This document shows positions 36,587 to 48,706 of a stretch of DNA of 64,000 bases, one piece after another. Position 1 is the stretch's first letter. The number at the start of each line of letters is the position of its first letter. The notes below the pieces were generated by a model. The model was not told the origin of the DNA. It was given only the letters and a program-made list of their open reading frames with translations, and ran no database searches. This stretch comes from Hypholoma sublateritium FD-334 SS-4 (taxonomy: Eukaryota; Basidiomycota; Agaricomycetes; Agaricales; Strophariaceae), in NCBI GenBank assembly GCA_000827495.1, contig KN817602.1, positions 75,114 through 139,113 of the forward strand, given 5' to 3'. The translations under genes were made by a program, and so were the position numbers.

Positions 36587-36645
36587 TTGATCTGCACCAG
36601 AGAACGAGGAAGTAGGCTACTTCCTCGTTCTCTGGCGCAGATCAA
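36587..36645. repeat. Near-perfect 59-bp palindrome
   Basis: Arms of 29 bp (36587-36615 and 36617-36645) are reverse complements at 28 of 29 positions, separated by a single base. The left arm includes GAGAACGAGGAAGTAG, the right CTACTTCCTCGTTCTC. It can form a hairpin or cruciform. It is not followed by a T-tract and lies over 500 bp from the nearest coding end. Confidence 0.9.
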
Positions 36646-37402
36646 CCAAAGATGCCAAAGGATGTAAAGCCGGAGTCCCCGCTCACCAATACTGCAGTCA
36701 CGACCGCTCCTCTCGATTCCCTCCAAAAAAACCCCCGCAGTTGCGGCATGTACACGGACTAAACTTTCGACTGCTTTTCGCCGCCCTTCATCTAAGTACG
36801 GCTGGCATTACGCGCCCTACTAAGCAGTACCGCGTTGAACCAGACAGCGGCTTTTACCGTCTACCGAACCACCTGCTCGATATCTCAGATGCGCACGAAC
36901 TGGAGTTTTCACCGTACTCGCCATCTATCTAGGCCTGACATACAGAAAGCTCGATCTGAAGGAGGCTCAGCTTCGGGTCTCGCGAACCGCTGGCCGTGAC
37001 ACTGACATATGGAAGCTCGTTGTTCACATTGGTGCTGAGTGGCTGCGCCAAATGATTAGTACTGTTAGATCTGTCTATGTTTCAACTGGTCTCCGATCTT
37101 CAAGCCATAAGCCTCATCCCCTGCACTTGTCTTCTGATCTAATAAACTTTGTGCAGAATCCTGTCGGTCACCCGAGGCTCTGACCACTGCGGAACGGGCT
37201 TCCAACTACTGGCATGCTTATTGCAAATTGACCGGATACAATCTTGAACACAAGGCCAGTGTTCGCAGAGTGTCAGCGATAGATAGCCTGGATTTTTGCG
37301 GTACGTGGCTGACATATTTTTTCGATGATACCTCATTTATAAATTCAGGTCGGCTTTGTTAAATGGCCGTCAGGATATCTGTTGACTTCCGTCCTTCCAT
37401 TT

Positions 37403-37409
37403 TATAAAA
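37403..37409 (+). promoter_or_regulatory. TATA box of the ferritin-fold gene
   Basis: TATAAAA about 50 bp before the ATG at 37454, followed by a CT-rich tract, as in highly expressed basidiomycete genes. The paralogue at 54.3-55.5 kb also has TATAAAA (minus strand, 55542-55548). Confidence 0.55.
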
Positions 37410-37453
37410 CCGCTCTTTCCCTACCATTCAACCCTATCCACACTCTTTTAACA

Positions 37454-38544
37454 ATGCGCTTCTCATTACTATTGTCCACGGCTTCCACCAGCTTATTCTT
37501 GCACCATTCTTTAGCTATACCAGTCACTACGCGTGAAGCATCGACAATCGATGGTCAGTCGTTTAGCCTTCAACTTGAACCTCGCGAGAATGGCTGCTTA
37601 TTACAAATACCCAGATTTCACCGTCTTGAACTATGCGCTGACCCTTGAACATCTTGAAAACGCATTCTACCACCAGGCCCTGGATAGATTTGACGAGCAG
37701 GCCTTTTTGGATGCCGGCTTACCGTCTTGGGTCCGAGGGCGCTTCGAGCAAATCGCAGAACACGAAGCAACTCATGTGCAATTATTAAGCGCGGCTCTAG
37801 GTGATCGAGCGACGCAGCCATGTGCCTATGACTTGTGGGTATCATCCTTTATCTCGTTGTGCAGTCTCCTATAATTCGCAACCGCGCAGCCCTTACAACG
37901 ACCCCAGGAGCTTCGCTGCTCTCAGTCAAGTTCTCGAGGGCGTTGGTGTAACCGCATACACGGGTGCCGCTCAATATATCTCCAACAAGGCATACCTCAC
38001 GGCGGCGGCTAGCATCCTTTCAACCGAGGCGCGACACGCAAGTTGGATTGCATCTGCTGTTAATAAATTCGCTGGTTGGAGTGGAGCATTCGACGTGCGT
38101 TCCTTCCGATAACTCACCGAATCCGAGTCCGATTTAATCAATATTTGTAATTTCCGCCAGGTTCCACTAGATTTTAACGAGGTTTATTCCCTGGCCTCGC
38201 CATTTATTGTTTCTTGCCCCGCAACAAATCCGTCCCTTCCAGTCAAAGCATACCCCGCCCTCAGATTCAGCGACCCTGCCCCTGGAAAGAATTCTTACAT
38301 CGAGATCGCTCAATCTGGCGTGGAGGCTACTTTTATTGCATTCTTGACTGGCCTTGACACGATATTTGTTCGTGTCGAAAACGGAGCAGTCAAGATCCCG
38401 GAATACATTTCTGGAGAAATATACGCAGTTGCGACCACCAGCGGCACTGAGGCATCTCCTTCCACCATCGTCGCGGGGCCTGCTATTTTGTCATTCGAAC
38501 TTAACTCGCGATATCAGCTCATCAGTGCTCATCAGGCCAACTGA
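37454..38544 (+). CDS. Secreted ferritin-fold (Rds1-like) protein, paralogue 1
   Basis: Exon 1 (37454-37553) encodes a signal peptide (MRFSLLLSTASTSLFLHHSL...). Splicing at GTCAGT to 37615 gives DFTVLNYALTLEHLENAFYH, the first helix of the ferritin-like domain. The metal-ligand pattern is visible: E in LEHLENAFYHQAL, ExxH in EHEATHVQLL and a second ExxxH in STEARHASWIA. The C-terminal half is beta-rich (SLPVKAYPALRFSDPAPG) and ends LISAHQAN. Fungal Rds1-like stress proteins share this architecture, and expression on stress or starvation has been reported; enzymatic activity is unproven. A close paralogue with identical intron positions lies at 54351-55461 on the other strand. Confidence 0.85.
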
Positions 38545-38830
38545 ACTGTGTGTGTCACGATTCCTTACACACGACTGGTAGTGTATGTATATCAGTTTGC
38601 GCCTTTCGTCAATTCTTTTCTGTCCTTCAGATTATTCATTTATATTTTATTCGTGTCCCATTAGCTTGATTGTGTCCCCTACACTGTCATTGTACATCAA
38701 TTTCTCATTTATTCTTTCTGAATACACACGCTCCTTCCTCGTTGACCCTCTCGTTAAGCTATCAACAATTGCCTTGTTATAGAAATAAGTCTTTGGGTTG
38801 TTCGACAATTGGTCTGAAGAGTTCCAGCCT

Positions 38831-40650
38831 TCATAATTTTGCCGGAAAATGATCGGTTCTCGTCCCCGAGAATTTGTGCGCCAGAAACAGTGCGACATCC
38901 TCAGCTACCACTGTTAGTCAGAAAATGTATAGTGAAAGGGGGGCAATATGGACTGACCGAATTCTGTGGGTTTCTCTTGAACACACTTATAGAATGGAAC
39001 TTTAGACGAACTCCCAGATAGAAAGATGAGTTTGTCAACTAGACTCACGAGATGCCCTGCACCAGGTATCATCACGTTCGACGCATTTTTCGGTCGACGC
39101 CACGCGACTCCTTGCGAAATATGCCGTCCACCAACCCTATGCATGCATAAGAGAATAGCAAAAGTTGGGCAGGCTAGTCAACGTACAAGCTACTGGCGTC
39201 GTCGCGGCCACCCAGAATCCAGCGTAGCTCGACGCGTTCATCAAGCGTAGGCAGCAACTCCCAACCTTCGCTCATCGTGCGATTTTCGGTATACTCGCTG
39301 CCTTCGCACGCAGGAGGACATTTGAGGTGAACGAATCCGGTGCTGGGGTCTTCGTACATCCCATACGTGATGTACGCATCGAAGACAGAAGGGTCAAATG
39401 CTTGGAAGAGCGGTGCTTTGAGAAGTGCTTTCCTTGCTTCTTCTCTGGGTATAACTTAGCTTGGAAAAAATGACAACGAGAATGACTAACCTCGAAGGCC
39501 AGGACGATCTCCTGCTCAGCGCACTCAGAATCATGGCTTGTCTCCGATCACCCCTGTCCGCGGTAGGTGGGAAGAGCGTGGTTTCAACTGGAATAATTGC
39601 AGAGAAAAGGCGTGGGTAGCTGATACCGCACACAACACTAGAAACGCGGGCAATTAGCATCATGCATTTCCTGCACACTTGCAAACTCACGAGCCATCTC
39701 CTCCAAGGGAGTGCCCCATCGCAATTATATGTCGATCGCTGAATCCTTTCCTGACTCTGACGGGGCCTACCGATTCGGGAAGACGCGCTAATATTGTTGG
39801 GAGGTCCCTGCCGAAGGCGTCGGACCCATTTGGGAGGTGGTGAATGAGAAGATTGGCAAGATCACGCCCGTAGTCTGACCGGTCGGCTATAGAAGAAATG
39901 ATATTTAATGATATAAGAAAACAGGGACGGGGACCGGAAAAGAATACTAACGCAATTTAGGAATGTGAGATCCATTGATTAATGCAGAGTCACCGTGGTT
40001 TACCGCATCGATGGCCCAAATCTCGTCGATGTGGACTACACCGGAAGCCTCTGTAAATTCTATCAGGTTTTTCAACGCTGGTTCCCAAATCTAAAAGCAT
40101 TTAGAACGTGCATTCATTACGTTGTCAGTTTACTCATAGAATTGCGACGTACCTCTTTATGAAATCCGATTGGGTGCAACGTCACGATAGTGATACCCTT
40201 CCCGTGTATTTTCCGTTTATTTCTCCGAATCCTCGACACGGCGCTCCATATTCCCTCCTGTGCGACGCGAAGGCCCGCTGCTGGCGCCGGAAACATTTTC
40301 TCGGCCTCCTTCTTCTCCCAAACCATCCTTTCTGCCGTTTGCAACATCCATTTCTTCCTGTTCTCCTTCCCGTCTTTGCCCGGAAAGTCCCCCATCGCAG
40401 GAATCACAACGGAGTCATCAGGACACCACGCACGAGGGAAGGCGGCAGGAAAGAGATGTACCGAGAGTGTATGCGTCGAAGTAAACGCACATTTACGGTT
40501 GATGCTGTCGGGCAAAGGGTGGGGAAGGGGAACGAGTTTTGGTGGCTGGAGCAGTGGCGCCAGGCGACGGCGGGGGTTAACGGTACGGTATCCTTTCCGC
40601 GGACCCGAAGGTAGCTGGTAGTGTGGTTTTCCAGAGAGGGGTCCATACAT
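38831..40650 (-). CDS. Alpha/beta-hydrolase-fold protein
   Basis: Multi-exon minus-strand gene. It opens near MYGPLSGKPHYQLPSGPRKG (ATG at 40650), although the frame is open upstream to about 40677 and a further 5' exon is possible. Later blocks: ITIVTLHPIGFHKE spliced to IWEPALKNLIEF, DEIWAIDAVNHGDSALING, the nucleophile elbow MGHSLGGDG (catalytic Ser), LSALSRRSSWPSR, YGMYEDPSTGFVHLKCPP and a likely catalytic His in MIPGAGHL. The C-terminus EDVALFLAHKFSGTRTDHFP stops at 38831. The layout resembles fungal hydrolases annotated as toxin-biosynthesis or Lpx1-like peroxisomal hydrolases. There is no PTS1 or signal peptide, so it is probably cytosolic. Substrate unknown; the catalytic acid was not located with certainty. 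Confidence 0.8.
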
Positions 40651-41069
40651 ATGCGTACTTGAAGAGTCACTGAGCAAACATTAGACTAAGCCGTTCCGGG
40701 GTTACAATCAAATAAAATAGTAGGAAGTAGTACCCCTTGAGCACCGCTATGATATGGACATACGAACTTGATTCCGAACTCACGCAATTGAAGGTGAATA
40801 TTCGTTATGAAACCCGGGGCATTACATGTTCGGAGCAATAATGCTGCAGTTTGTGGACAGCGTTGAGGTAAGGTCGGAGGCGATTGATCGGCGGCACCGT
40901 GGTCTGTGGTGCTGATTGATGCCTACTGACGTTGACGCGTAGAGACTAAAAATAGAACTTTCAAGGTAATCTTTCAAGTTACTTGGAGGAGCATGAAAAA
41001 GAGCCGGGAATGTTTCTATGTTCCCTGCTCAAAGACACGGAGCACTTCATGGAGAATTTCCGCTTGTGA
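40651..41069. other. Intergenic, hydrolase promoter
   Basis: AT-rich spacer, nothing recognised apart from a possible missed first exon of the hydrolase. Confidence 0.35.
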
Positions 41070-41336
41070 GTGTAAACTGTGAGCAGACCGCGGTGGCTCG
41101 TATTCTTGCCACTTGTGATATTCGGCCAGCTAAAGACGAGAATGGGAAGGAAATTATTTCAGATATTTTATTCAACTCGTCCATTGTACGGTGTGTCTTT
41201 TCGTCCTCTAAGTCTCAATCCCTGGTGGGCATAAGTTGATGTTTACTATTTACCAAGGGAAGCGTCGGATTTCAAATGCTCAATTACACCTCGTTCGGAT
41301 ACTACAAGGGTTTTGGTTTCTGAACGTGCAGGCTGA
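41070..41336 (+). pseudogene. 3' relic of a cytochrome P450 gene
   Basis: The plus frame VARILATCDIRPAKDENGKE followed by FNSSIVR aligns with ARLLATFDINREKDEYGRD...FKSSVVR of the P450 at 31 kb. At the same residue there is a donor (GTGTGT at 41191). An acceptor at 41257 then gives EASDFKCSITPRSDTTRVL and a stop at 41334-41336, matching the last P450 exon (PFPCKITPRT). So the final intron position is conserved. The heme loop, K-helix and everything upstream are absent. It is the last two exons of a lost gene, not a copy of the intact neighbour (identity is only moderate). Confidence 0.75.
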
Positions 41337-41616
41337 ATGCGGAGCGTCGATGAAGCATAGGCCGTGCGACCTGTCAATGATAACGGTGACTGAACAATTA
41401 TAAGGCATGTTTTTTTTTTGATAAATGTATATTTCTTTATTTGGGGAAATGCAGAGGGGTTTGCGAAAGAAAAGCGTGTACATACATATAATTCAAATGC
41501 AAAGTGTTACAACGAAAAGCTCAAGAAAGGGAAAGTATAGATAACATCGGGTAGAGGGACTAAAAGCAGCGTGTTTGAAGGTATCGACATCAGTTACTCC
41601 ACGTCGGATTAGTGGT

Positions 41617-42874
41617 CTAAGCAAGGGTCGAAGTCCACAGCTGGTTTGTGGAGTTGTAGTAGCACGGGTATATTTGGAGTTGGTTGCCGTTCTCGACGCT
41701 GCCGTCCGTCAGATCCAAGCACATATCTGGTTGATTCAGCGAGTCAGTATAGAAAACGAAAGGGAGGGCGAAGAATTACTTGTCCCAGACAAAGATATCT
41801 CGTCGTCGTGGTCGTATTTCCAAGTTTGACCAGCCGATTTTTTGGCACAGGTCCAGAGCTTCACACCAACATGGGTCACAGGTCCTACACGCGCGGAGCA
41901 TAAGAGTTTTATAGCCAATTGAGCGAGCACAATACTCACTGAACCCAGCGTCCATGCAGAATGGCGTTCCCGCAAGCTGAATCGTCGACTCGCCGCGGTT
42001 GACGATCCACTTTTGCGCCGAAGTGTCATTGCAATCCGAGCTGATGTAGGCCGAATAAGCAAACCATACACGGAGTAGGGATGGGTTGCTTACATGTCGA
42101 CAATGGCCCCATTCTCAAAAACTCCGCTGCGGACGTTTATGCATTTATCGGGATTCCCGCTGGGGTGAAGGACGACAGCATTTTTGGGAGGTGGGAAGGT
42201 ACCAGAAGGGCAGAAACTTGAAAAAGGTATGTCAGAAAGGATAAGATACCTGATTAAACGACAGGCGTACGTTACAGTATATCCGACTTTGGAACCGGGG
42301 CATGCAAACAGAGGTTTAGCGGGGGCGGTGGATTCGGGGCCAGGGAAACGGGTTGGAACACTTCCAAATGCATCAGGGCATTTGGAGGAGTCACATGCGT
42401 CTACATTGCAGAAGGGCCCGGTCTTCACAGACAATTATCAGATGAAGATTCCACGACAAAGGAAGTGCTAGTAGACGTACTTTGGTAGCTTTGGGAGTAA
42501 TACTAATTCCCACGTTGAATAGTTTGGGATCTTTTACAACGTAGTAGTAGTCGGTCTGTTGGCGAGAGTGAGCTAGGAATTCCGACCGCGGTCGTGTATC
42601 AGGAACGCACCTCGCCGTAGAATCCAGCTTTGGTGGTTTTCGATCCTTTCACCGTCCCACCATTTGCGTTGGTATAGATAAAACCGTCCCAGTTATCAGG
42701 GAACGACTTGGTAATCGAACGACCTGCAGCAATGGTGCCACGCGGATGGCCACCGGAGTAAACTTTGATAGTTACGGGGCATTTGTTTTTGATGGTGTAT
42801 ATTCGCTCTGCATTGACACCAACGACAGAAAGCGATAGGAGAAAGCCGCCAATTTCTGATTTGGAAAATCGCAT
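41617..42874 (-). CDS. Secreted thaumatin-like protein fused to a ricin-B-type lectin domain
   Basis: Signal peptide MRFSKSEIGGFLLSLSVVGV ending before NAERIY. Exon 1 (42874-42611) and exon 2 (42555-42481) encode a thaumatin-like N-terminal region (NKCPVTIKVYSGGHPRGTI, DNWDGFIYTNANG). Cys-rich GPFCNVDACDSSKCPDAFG and VGYTVTFCPSGTFPPPKN follow. After that comes a beta-trefoil lectin with three QxW motifs (AQKWIVNRG, GQTWKYDHD, NQLWTST) and repeats CINVRSG, CMDAGF and CLDLTDG, ending LWTSTLA at 41617. The beta-trefoil is a carbohydrate-binding fold; no ribosome-inactivating domain is present. Likely role: extracellular binding to, or remodelling of, glucan-containing walls. About five introns of 50-80 bp. 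Confidence 0.82.
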
Positions 42875-44399
42875 GTCGAATTGACGGTTAGAAGAAAGGG
42901 GGGGGGGGAGTGAAAAATCATAGCACCACTGCGAAGGAGCGGTATTATAGCGATATAAATGTTTGCTGGACCGTTCCTGGATGTGTATGCCTTGAGCGTT
43001 GTTTATCGCATTTCCACGTGCTAGGGTAAGGTCAAACATGAAAGAAATAACAAGGCAAAGTGCCTACATGGGGAGTGCTTGTGTATCAACAGCAAATTTC
43101 CGGAGGAGCCTTGTAGTGGGATAGAGATAAACGTGTGGTGGCTGAGTGTTCGTCAATACGGGAAAATCTTACGCGAGACACGTTTATACGAAGCCAGGGC
43201 CTAGGCTCAGCCAAGAGATGTCGAGCGTAAGTGATTTGGTGTCTTCCAACTCCAGTCGAACGAGGAAAAAGTGCTTTGTGATGTGATGTTTTCGGTACAG
43301 GATATGCGACCGGTGAACAGGAGCCGGCACCAATAGCTTCGATTCGCGGTATGTGCATGCGAGTAAGAGTACATCCTTCATAATCCGCGTAGAACAAGAG
43401 CTTCGTACCACCGCCACCATGTACATGGTTCTACGACATCTATTTTATGCCTGAAACATTCATCACGGCCCATATAGGCATAGCAAGCAGCATAGCTAGA
43501 GTACGCCTACAGTTTAAATTTTGAGGTTATGTGCATGAGATGGTCGCCGTAGACATATGTCGATAAAAGTGTGTTATCTTCTTCGAATAAAAAACAGCTG
43601 CGGGCCTCAATTGTGGCATAGTCGTAACTTTGAAAATTAAGCCTTCAACTTTAAGTCAACTCTGTTGGCGACACCGAATGCAACCTCAAGACAGATAAGC
43701 CCGGCAGGTCAACGGAGACAATTCCAATAGATAATCCAGTACAGGATGGTTGTAGAAGGCTGTGGAGACGGGTTGACTTGGGCTGAAGTGGCTGCCATGG
43801 AAGTTGGAACTTGGTCGGAACTCGAAGAAAAGCTTGAGAAAAGCAACATGCCGGGAGGCCTCACGTCTCGTTACGTAACGATCATTTACCTAGTTGCACT
43901 GCCTGATTGGGATCTAATTATGAACATCTTTCTATCCGCTACACAATTCTCTACTTTACTCCCCGCTCACCGACACCCCAGGACCAATGTCCCCTGAATA
44001 CGAAGTCATAGGGATACAAGCTTAATATCGACAGGCGGAGAATCCGGAGGTGCGTCCAAAGAGTCTCAACGCTTCTGGCGCAAAATTACGGCGTCTAATC
44101 ATCTACCTCTACACATAGCGAATAACATGCCGCGTACTCGTTGCGGGACGAGAGGAACTCATTCTGAATTCCAAAAGATAGCCCTACCTCTGAGTACGGC
44201 GGGTGCTCAACGGCATCGTTACAGATCCCTGAAAGTGCAGGCAGAACGCAGAACGCAGAACGTCTAGTCGGCCTCGAGGCTCTTCGTCAGAGTTAGTGCC
44301 CCACGAGTCCCTTGGATAGGATAGGCACGTATCACTCACTGTGAATAGCTAACATTCCTTATTTTGCTGGTCAACTGACCCCTCAAACGACAGATCTCT
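42875..44399. other. 1.5-kb gene-poor region
   Basis: Promoter of the thaumatin-lectin gene and AT-rich sequence. A plus-strand frame at 43746-43997 has protein-like composition but no family, splice or promoter support, so I leave it uncalled. Confidence 0.4.
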
Positions 44400-45353
44400 T
44401 TGCGAACATCTGTCAGAGGGCAGGGCGCTGGCAGCGGGTCTCGGACCAAATCCGCCAACAACATTGTTGGACCACCTCCCTCAATTAGCCATGGTATACT
44501 ATTTGGAGATGGCGTGAAAAACACTTTCCTTACTGAAGTCAGGCGGTTATTAGCAGATTTTGACTCTGCCAAAGGTACGTTCCAATTTCATTTTCTCATT
44601 GAGATTCACACAATTGTTCCTAACCTCATTCCTGTCAGTGATTACCTCGAAGAATTTACGGTCAAGCTACTATTTTACGTGTCCTTATGCTCGAATGCAC
44701 CCGCTCCTCCAAGATACGATGTTCCGAGCAACCTGCTGCGGCTCTGACGCTCCTCTGGAATATTAGAAGGCGGGAGACGAGTATGTTTGCATCTGTATCA
44801 CCCAACCGTTACTCGCTAGATCTACACCGCCTGTGGGCATTCAGAATCTCACTCTCAATCATCTGGCACCTCGTTTGGATACCCTTGTCGGCAATTTCAC
44901 TCGTCCGGAGGATCTTGCTGCGGCATGGCTCGCCTTCCTTGATTCTGGGCTTCTTGACGCTACATTGGGAGCATATCCTGTATGAGATCGATAAGGCAAT
45001 CGCTGTGAGTACTTTCTCAGTGCTATACATGGTCCAGACCTCTGACGTGTTTTTCTAGTACATGGTCGTGTAGATAGGACTTCTGGAATTAGGCCGAATC
45101 GCCGAAGGCTGTCGTTGCTTTACCCTTATTTTACTAACTTCGTTATCATGCAGCCAATGAGCGGCCTGACAGAGAAATCGAAGGCCCCGGCTGACTCTTT
45201 GCCGCGGGGTGTACTTACGGGATGTCAATCCTTGTTGACCAGGTAAGTTTGTCGAGGGATGTGTTCCCATACGGTCACTAATTCCGAAACAGATCACGCC
45301 CAGACCATTTTGTATCGCCGCCGCTCGACGAGTCGAAATTCTATGTCGTTTAG
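44400..45353 (+). pseudogene. Unknown multi-exon gene with an in-frame stop
   Basis: Function not recognised. Exons can be chained in one frame: 44400-44574 (FLTEVRRLLADFDSAK), 44639-44780 (VITSKNLRSSYYFTCPYARM, then CCGSDAPLEY*KAGDE) and 44820-44979 (STPPVGIQNLTLNHLAPRLD, then TRPEDLAAAWLAFLDSGLLD). They continue at 45154-45242 (PMSGLTEKSKAPADSLPRGV) and 45293-45353 (SRPDHFVSPPLDESKFYVV and stop). Splice sites are canonical and the frame is maintained except for a TAG at 44764-44766. Either the gene is a nonsense allele or recent pseudogene, or an intron was mis-modelled. The third intron (39 bp) is short and the fourth (174 bp) long for this genome. The true 5' end is unknown. Confidence 0.45.
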
Positions 45354-45820
45354 CATTTGGGGCCGATTTTGCTTGCCAACTCAATTTCGCTACCTTCGTG
45401 GATGCGGATGAAATACATAGCATGCGGCATTCTATGCTGGATGTAGGTCCTGGTAAATGTCTCTTGGAATGATCGTTCGGTGCAGTCACGTCTGTCATCG
45501 ATAGGTGAGTTCTAACCTTGTCGATTGTGGCCTCGATACTGACTCATCGCCCTGACGTGGTAGGAATCGAAGGTGGCGGTCAAGAAGCCTCCAATTTCTC
45601 CATGGGTTCTACGGTACGGTGACTGCCTAGAATGCGGTATTTTTCGGGACTAATCTTAGGACAATCTGTGTTTCTAGGCGCCTCGAGGCACGGATCGCGT
45701 GACTGGTCGCGTCCGCTGACCGCGCGGAGTTTGTTTTCCAATTTCGAGCTCCGTACGAAAACGCGTTTACACAACGGACGCGGTATAACACGTGACGTTT
45801 CTCTTATCACCTCAACACTC
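45354..45820. other. Intergenic, promoter of the next gene
   Basis: No gene supported. ACACGTGAC (45788-45796) lies about 25 bp before the next start codon and is a CACGTG-type palindromic site. Confidence 0.4.
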
Positions 45821-48180
45821 ATGTCAAACCGTCTTCCGCACCAGCCCTCAGTCCTGAACTACGCAAGAAATCGCCCCGAAATACAGAATATCCATATGAA
45901 ACCATCTGTTTATGTGTGGGAGCCGCGGCAGGTAGCCCATTCGGCCTTCTCAAGCTCCCCGCCTCGCTCGTCGTCGCCTCCAAGGACGCCCCATTTAACA
46001 AGACATCACGCTTATATCAGATCAAGCCCAGAAGTTGCACATGATGTCCATGCGGAGGATCCGGTTTCGTGGGCGCATAGGTATGCGCCATACGCACCGG
46101 TCAACTACTCGGCGTCCGCATACAGCCGCATCCCCCAGTCAAAACAACACCCTGTAGACCCAGACTACCCTCCTCGGTCAGAATCTGACGTCTCAGTGTT
46201 TTCGGAAGATGTAGAGCGCGACTTGGCGGATTTGGACTCGGAGCCTACCAGCGAGGGCACGCCAGGTCAAAGTTCCGGCGTATATTCCGACAGTGAGGAG
46301 GAGGAGGAGGAGGCACGGGACGACGAGGCCGACGCATATGGATACAGTTTTGGCTACGATTCAAATCGCACCACTTTTTTCCGCACATCCGCCGAACGTG
46401 GCCAGTGGAAGAGCAATCCCATGCCGTTCAGGCCCCTGCAAACGAGACAATCATTGCCAGTCGTCTCTCGTGTCTCCACACCTGCCATTTCTGCTGCAGA
46501 AATGACTCTACGAACGATATCTGAACCCGCACCTTCGATCCCAGCTGCAGAAAATGATATCACGCTGCAAAACCTGGATCTGCCGGACCGTGCGATAGAA
46601 GGAACCACGTCCAACTCCGCATACATTCCCATCAATCCTCCGACAGAGGAGGCCCATTCGCCACACACCCTTCCTCCCCTATCCAGTGACCGTGAAAGTA
46701 GCATCGGCGTTGATTTCCGTGACATCCCATCATCCCCGTTGCCGCCGTCTTCGCCTCCAACTTCACCTGCCTTCTCTGTCTCAAGATTCTCCCGATCCGT
46801 TTCGCCTGTATCTTTGGACCGAGAGTGTTACCTCACCAGGAGCTCCTCACCTCTATCAGAACTGCCCGATGATGACGATATCTTCGACGATTTGCACGAA
46901 TCAACTGCTATCGTTCATGAGGTGGGGTTTCGATTGTCTTACCACGAAATTTAAATCTAACCCCTCCTTCCCGCCTCCGTTCAGGATGCAGCAACAACGG
47001 CCGCTTTGATTGGATCGAAAAACGGACCTGCAATCGATGCTCCAGATAATAAAGTGATTTTTTCGTTTTTTTTTTTGGCTTTGAGCGCTTATACAAGACG
47101 TCTCTCTTAGGAATCGACCACAACTGCGGCTTTGAAAGAATCGAACTGCGATAACGACACGCCTGTCGTTCCTTTGCTCAATCAAACCTCAAATACCACT
47201 CTATTGGTCTCAGAAGTTACACACGGTAGCGATTCAAATACGACTGATGCGTCTACGTTGTCCTCGCCCAACGGAGTCATTGATGATAAGCTTGATACCG
47301 TGGACGTTCATTCCGAAGATGTCGTGATGGTGCCCAGTGGAATCAATTCTAACTCTGTACCCGCAAAGAAGGAATCTGTTGAAGGTCAAGGGAAGAGGAA
47401 ACGGAAATTGGGGGCTTCTCCCGACCTGGAGGCATCGGCATCCTCTTCAAAGGTGTCGGTTGGAAAGAGAAGGTCAGAAGACCATGAAGACGAGAAGGAG
47501 AACGAGAGCATATCAGAGCCGCCTGCGCGGAAGCGCAAGAGGAAGGAGGGCGAGGGCGAGTCTACGTGCGCTGGCCCCTCTACATCCGTATCCGCGCCGA
47601 CGATAAAGCGCAGTCGCGCACGCCGTTCAAGACCGAGAGCATCATCTATTTATCACGAGGCTCCAGAAGACGGGGCGTACGACGCACCGGTGGATCCGGA
47701 GACGGTGGCACTTCACGCCCAGGTGTGCGGCATGCTCATCGAGGCTATGGCCATGTCACGCGCGTCTTCGCTGCCAGCCTCGGCACTATATAAACTTGTG
47801 ATGCAGACGCAACCGGCGCTAAAGACGCAAATGACTGAACGGGAGTGGGTGCGTATCTTTGACCATGTGTTGCATGCCGGCGAAGCTGCGAGGGGGAGTG
47901 GGATGTTCGGAAAGGTAGAAAGTAGCGGGAAGGTGTGTGTCTTCGTTCTCTCTGTGACGAAATCAGTATCTGATTTATTTGCGTGTAGGATGACGCAAAT
48001 CGGCCGTTGGAAGCGCAGTGGTTTTATGTTCCGGAATTGGACGAAGACCAGGAGCGCGCTACGCTGATCCGAGCAATGATGCCCCGCCCCGCGAAGCGCA
48101 GCGAGACGAAGAAATACAAGCAATATTATTGGCGCCCTCTTGCGAAGATATCGATGTGGGATGCAGAGGATGCGCTATGA
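45821..48180 (+). CDS. Large low-complexity, probably nuclear protein
   Basis: Starts MSNRLPHQPSVLNYARNRPE. Most of the protein is disordered: Ser/Pro-rich runs, an acidic DSEEEEEEARDDEADAYGYS segment, and a region with several basic clusters (GQGKRKRKLG, PPARKRKRKEG, KRSRARRSRPRA) that look like nuclear-localisation signals. The C-terminal 250 residues are ordered (TVALHAQVCGMLIEAMAMSR, MTEREWVRIFDHVLHAG). They end in what I take to be the conserved core, DANRPLEAQWFYVPELDEDQ and PRPAKRSETKKYKQYYWRPL, stopping MWDAEDAL. Introns at about 46919-46983, 47051-47110 and 47933-47988. I recognise this as a basidiomycete conserved hypothetical type; no function known. Possibly chromatin- or transcription-associated, by inference from composition. 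Confidence 0.75.
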
Positions 48181-48706
48181 CATGTTTTCGGATAATCTCT
48201 TCTCGCTGCATGCCCTTCCCTCTCCTTTTCTTATCACCTACGCACGTTCTCAACTGGACCCCGCAAGCTCTCCGCTGTCTGAACTATCTTATCATATACC
48301 AGGTTTGTAGCTCCGCGTTTACCGTCTTATCGTAAGCGCCGTACCCATTCTATGGGCGCTCTAATTTTCTCGATCCGGCTTTCCTGCATCCCCCCTGTTT
48401 ACCACCCCAATGACCTTATGTTTATTACTTCGCTATACATACCGTTCCTGTTGCTTTGTTGATATCGAGGTCGAAAGAAGAATAAAGAAAAGTTGTTGAT
48501 TCTCCCAAATTCTGGATGGATACTCAAATATTCCCCAGTACTTAGTCTTCCATGAGAAGCTGTTGCCAAACATATACAATTAACGACTTTCAAATTTCTG
48601 TGGAATTACAGAATCTCCTCGTTGCGCTCATTCTGCTGGGAATATTCAGCATTTCCGCTCATCTCTTTCAATCTCTGTCAGAGCTGCTTTTAGGAACCAC
48701 CTTATC
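48181..48706. other. Intergenic region
   Basis: 3' flank of the preceding gene and promoter of the exonuclease gene. Pyrimidine-rich near 48650-48690. No other element. Confidence 0.45.

Larger units (their letters stand above)
36073..37453. other. 1.4-kb intergenic region with a large palindrome
   Basis: No gene supported. It contains the near-perfect inverted repeat at 36587-36645 and the promoter of the downstream ferritin-fold gene (TATA box at 37403). Confidence 0.5.
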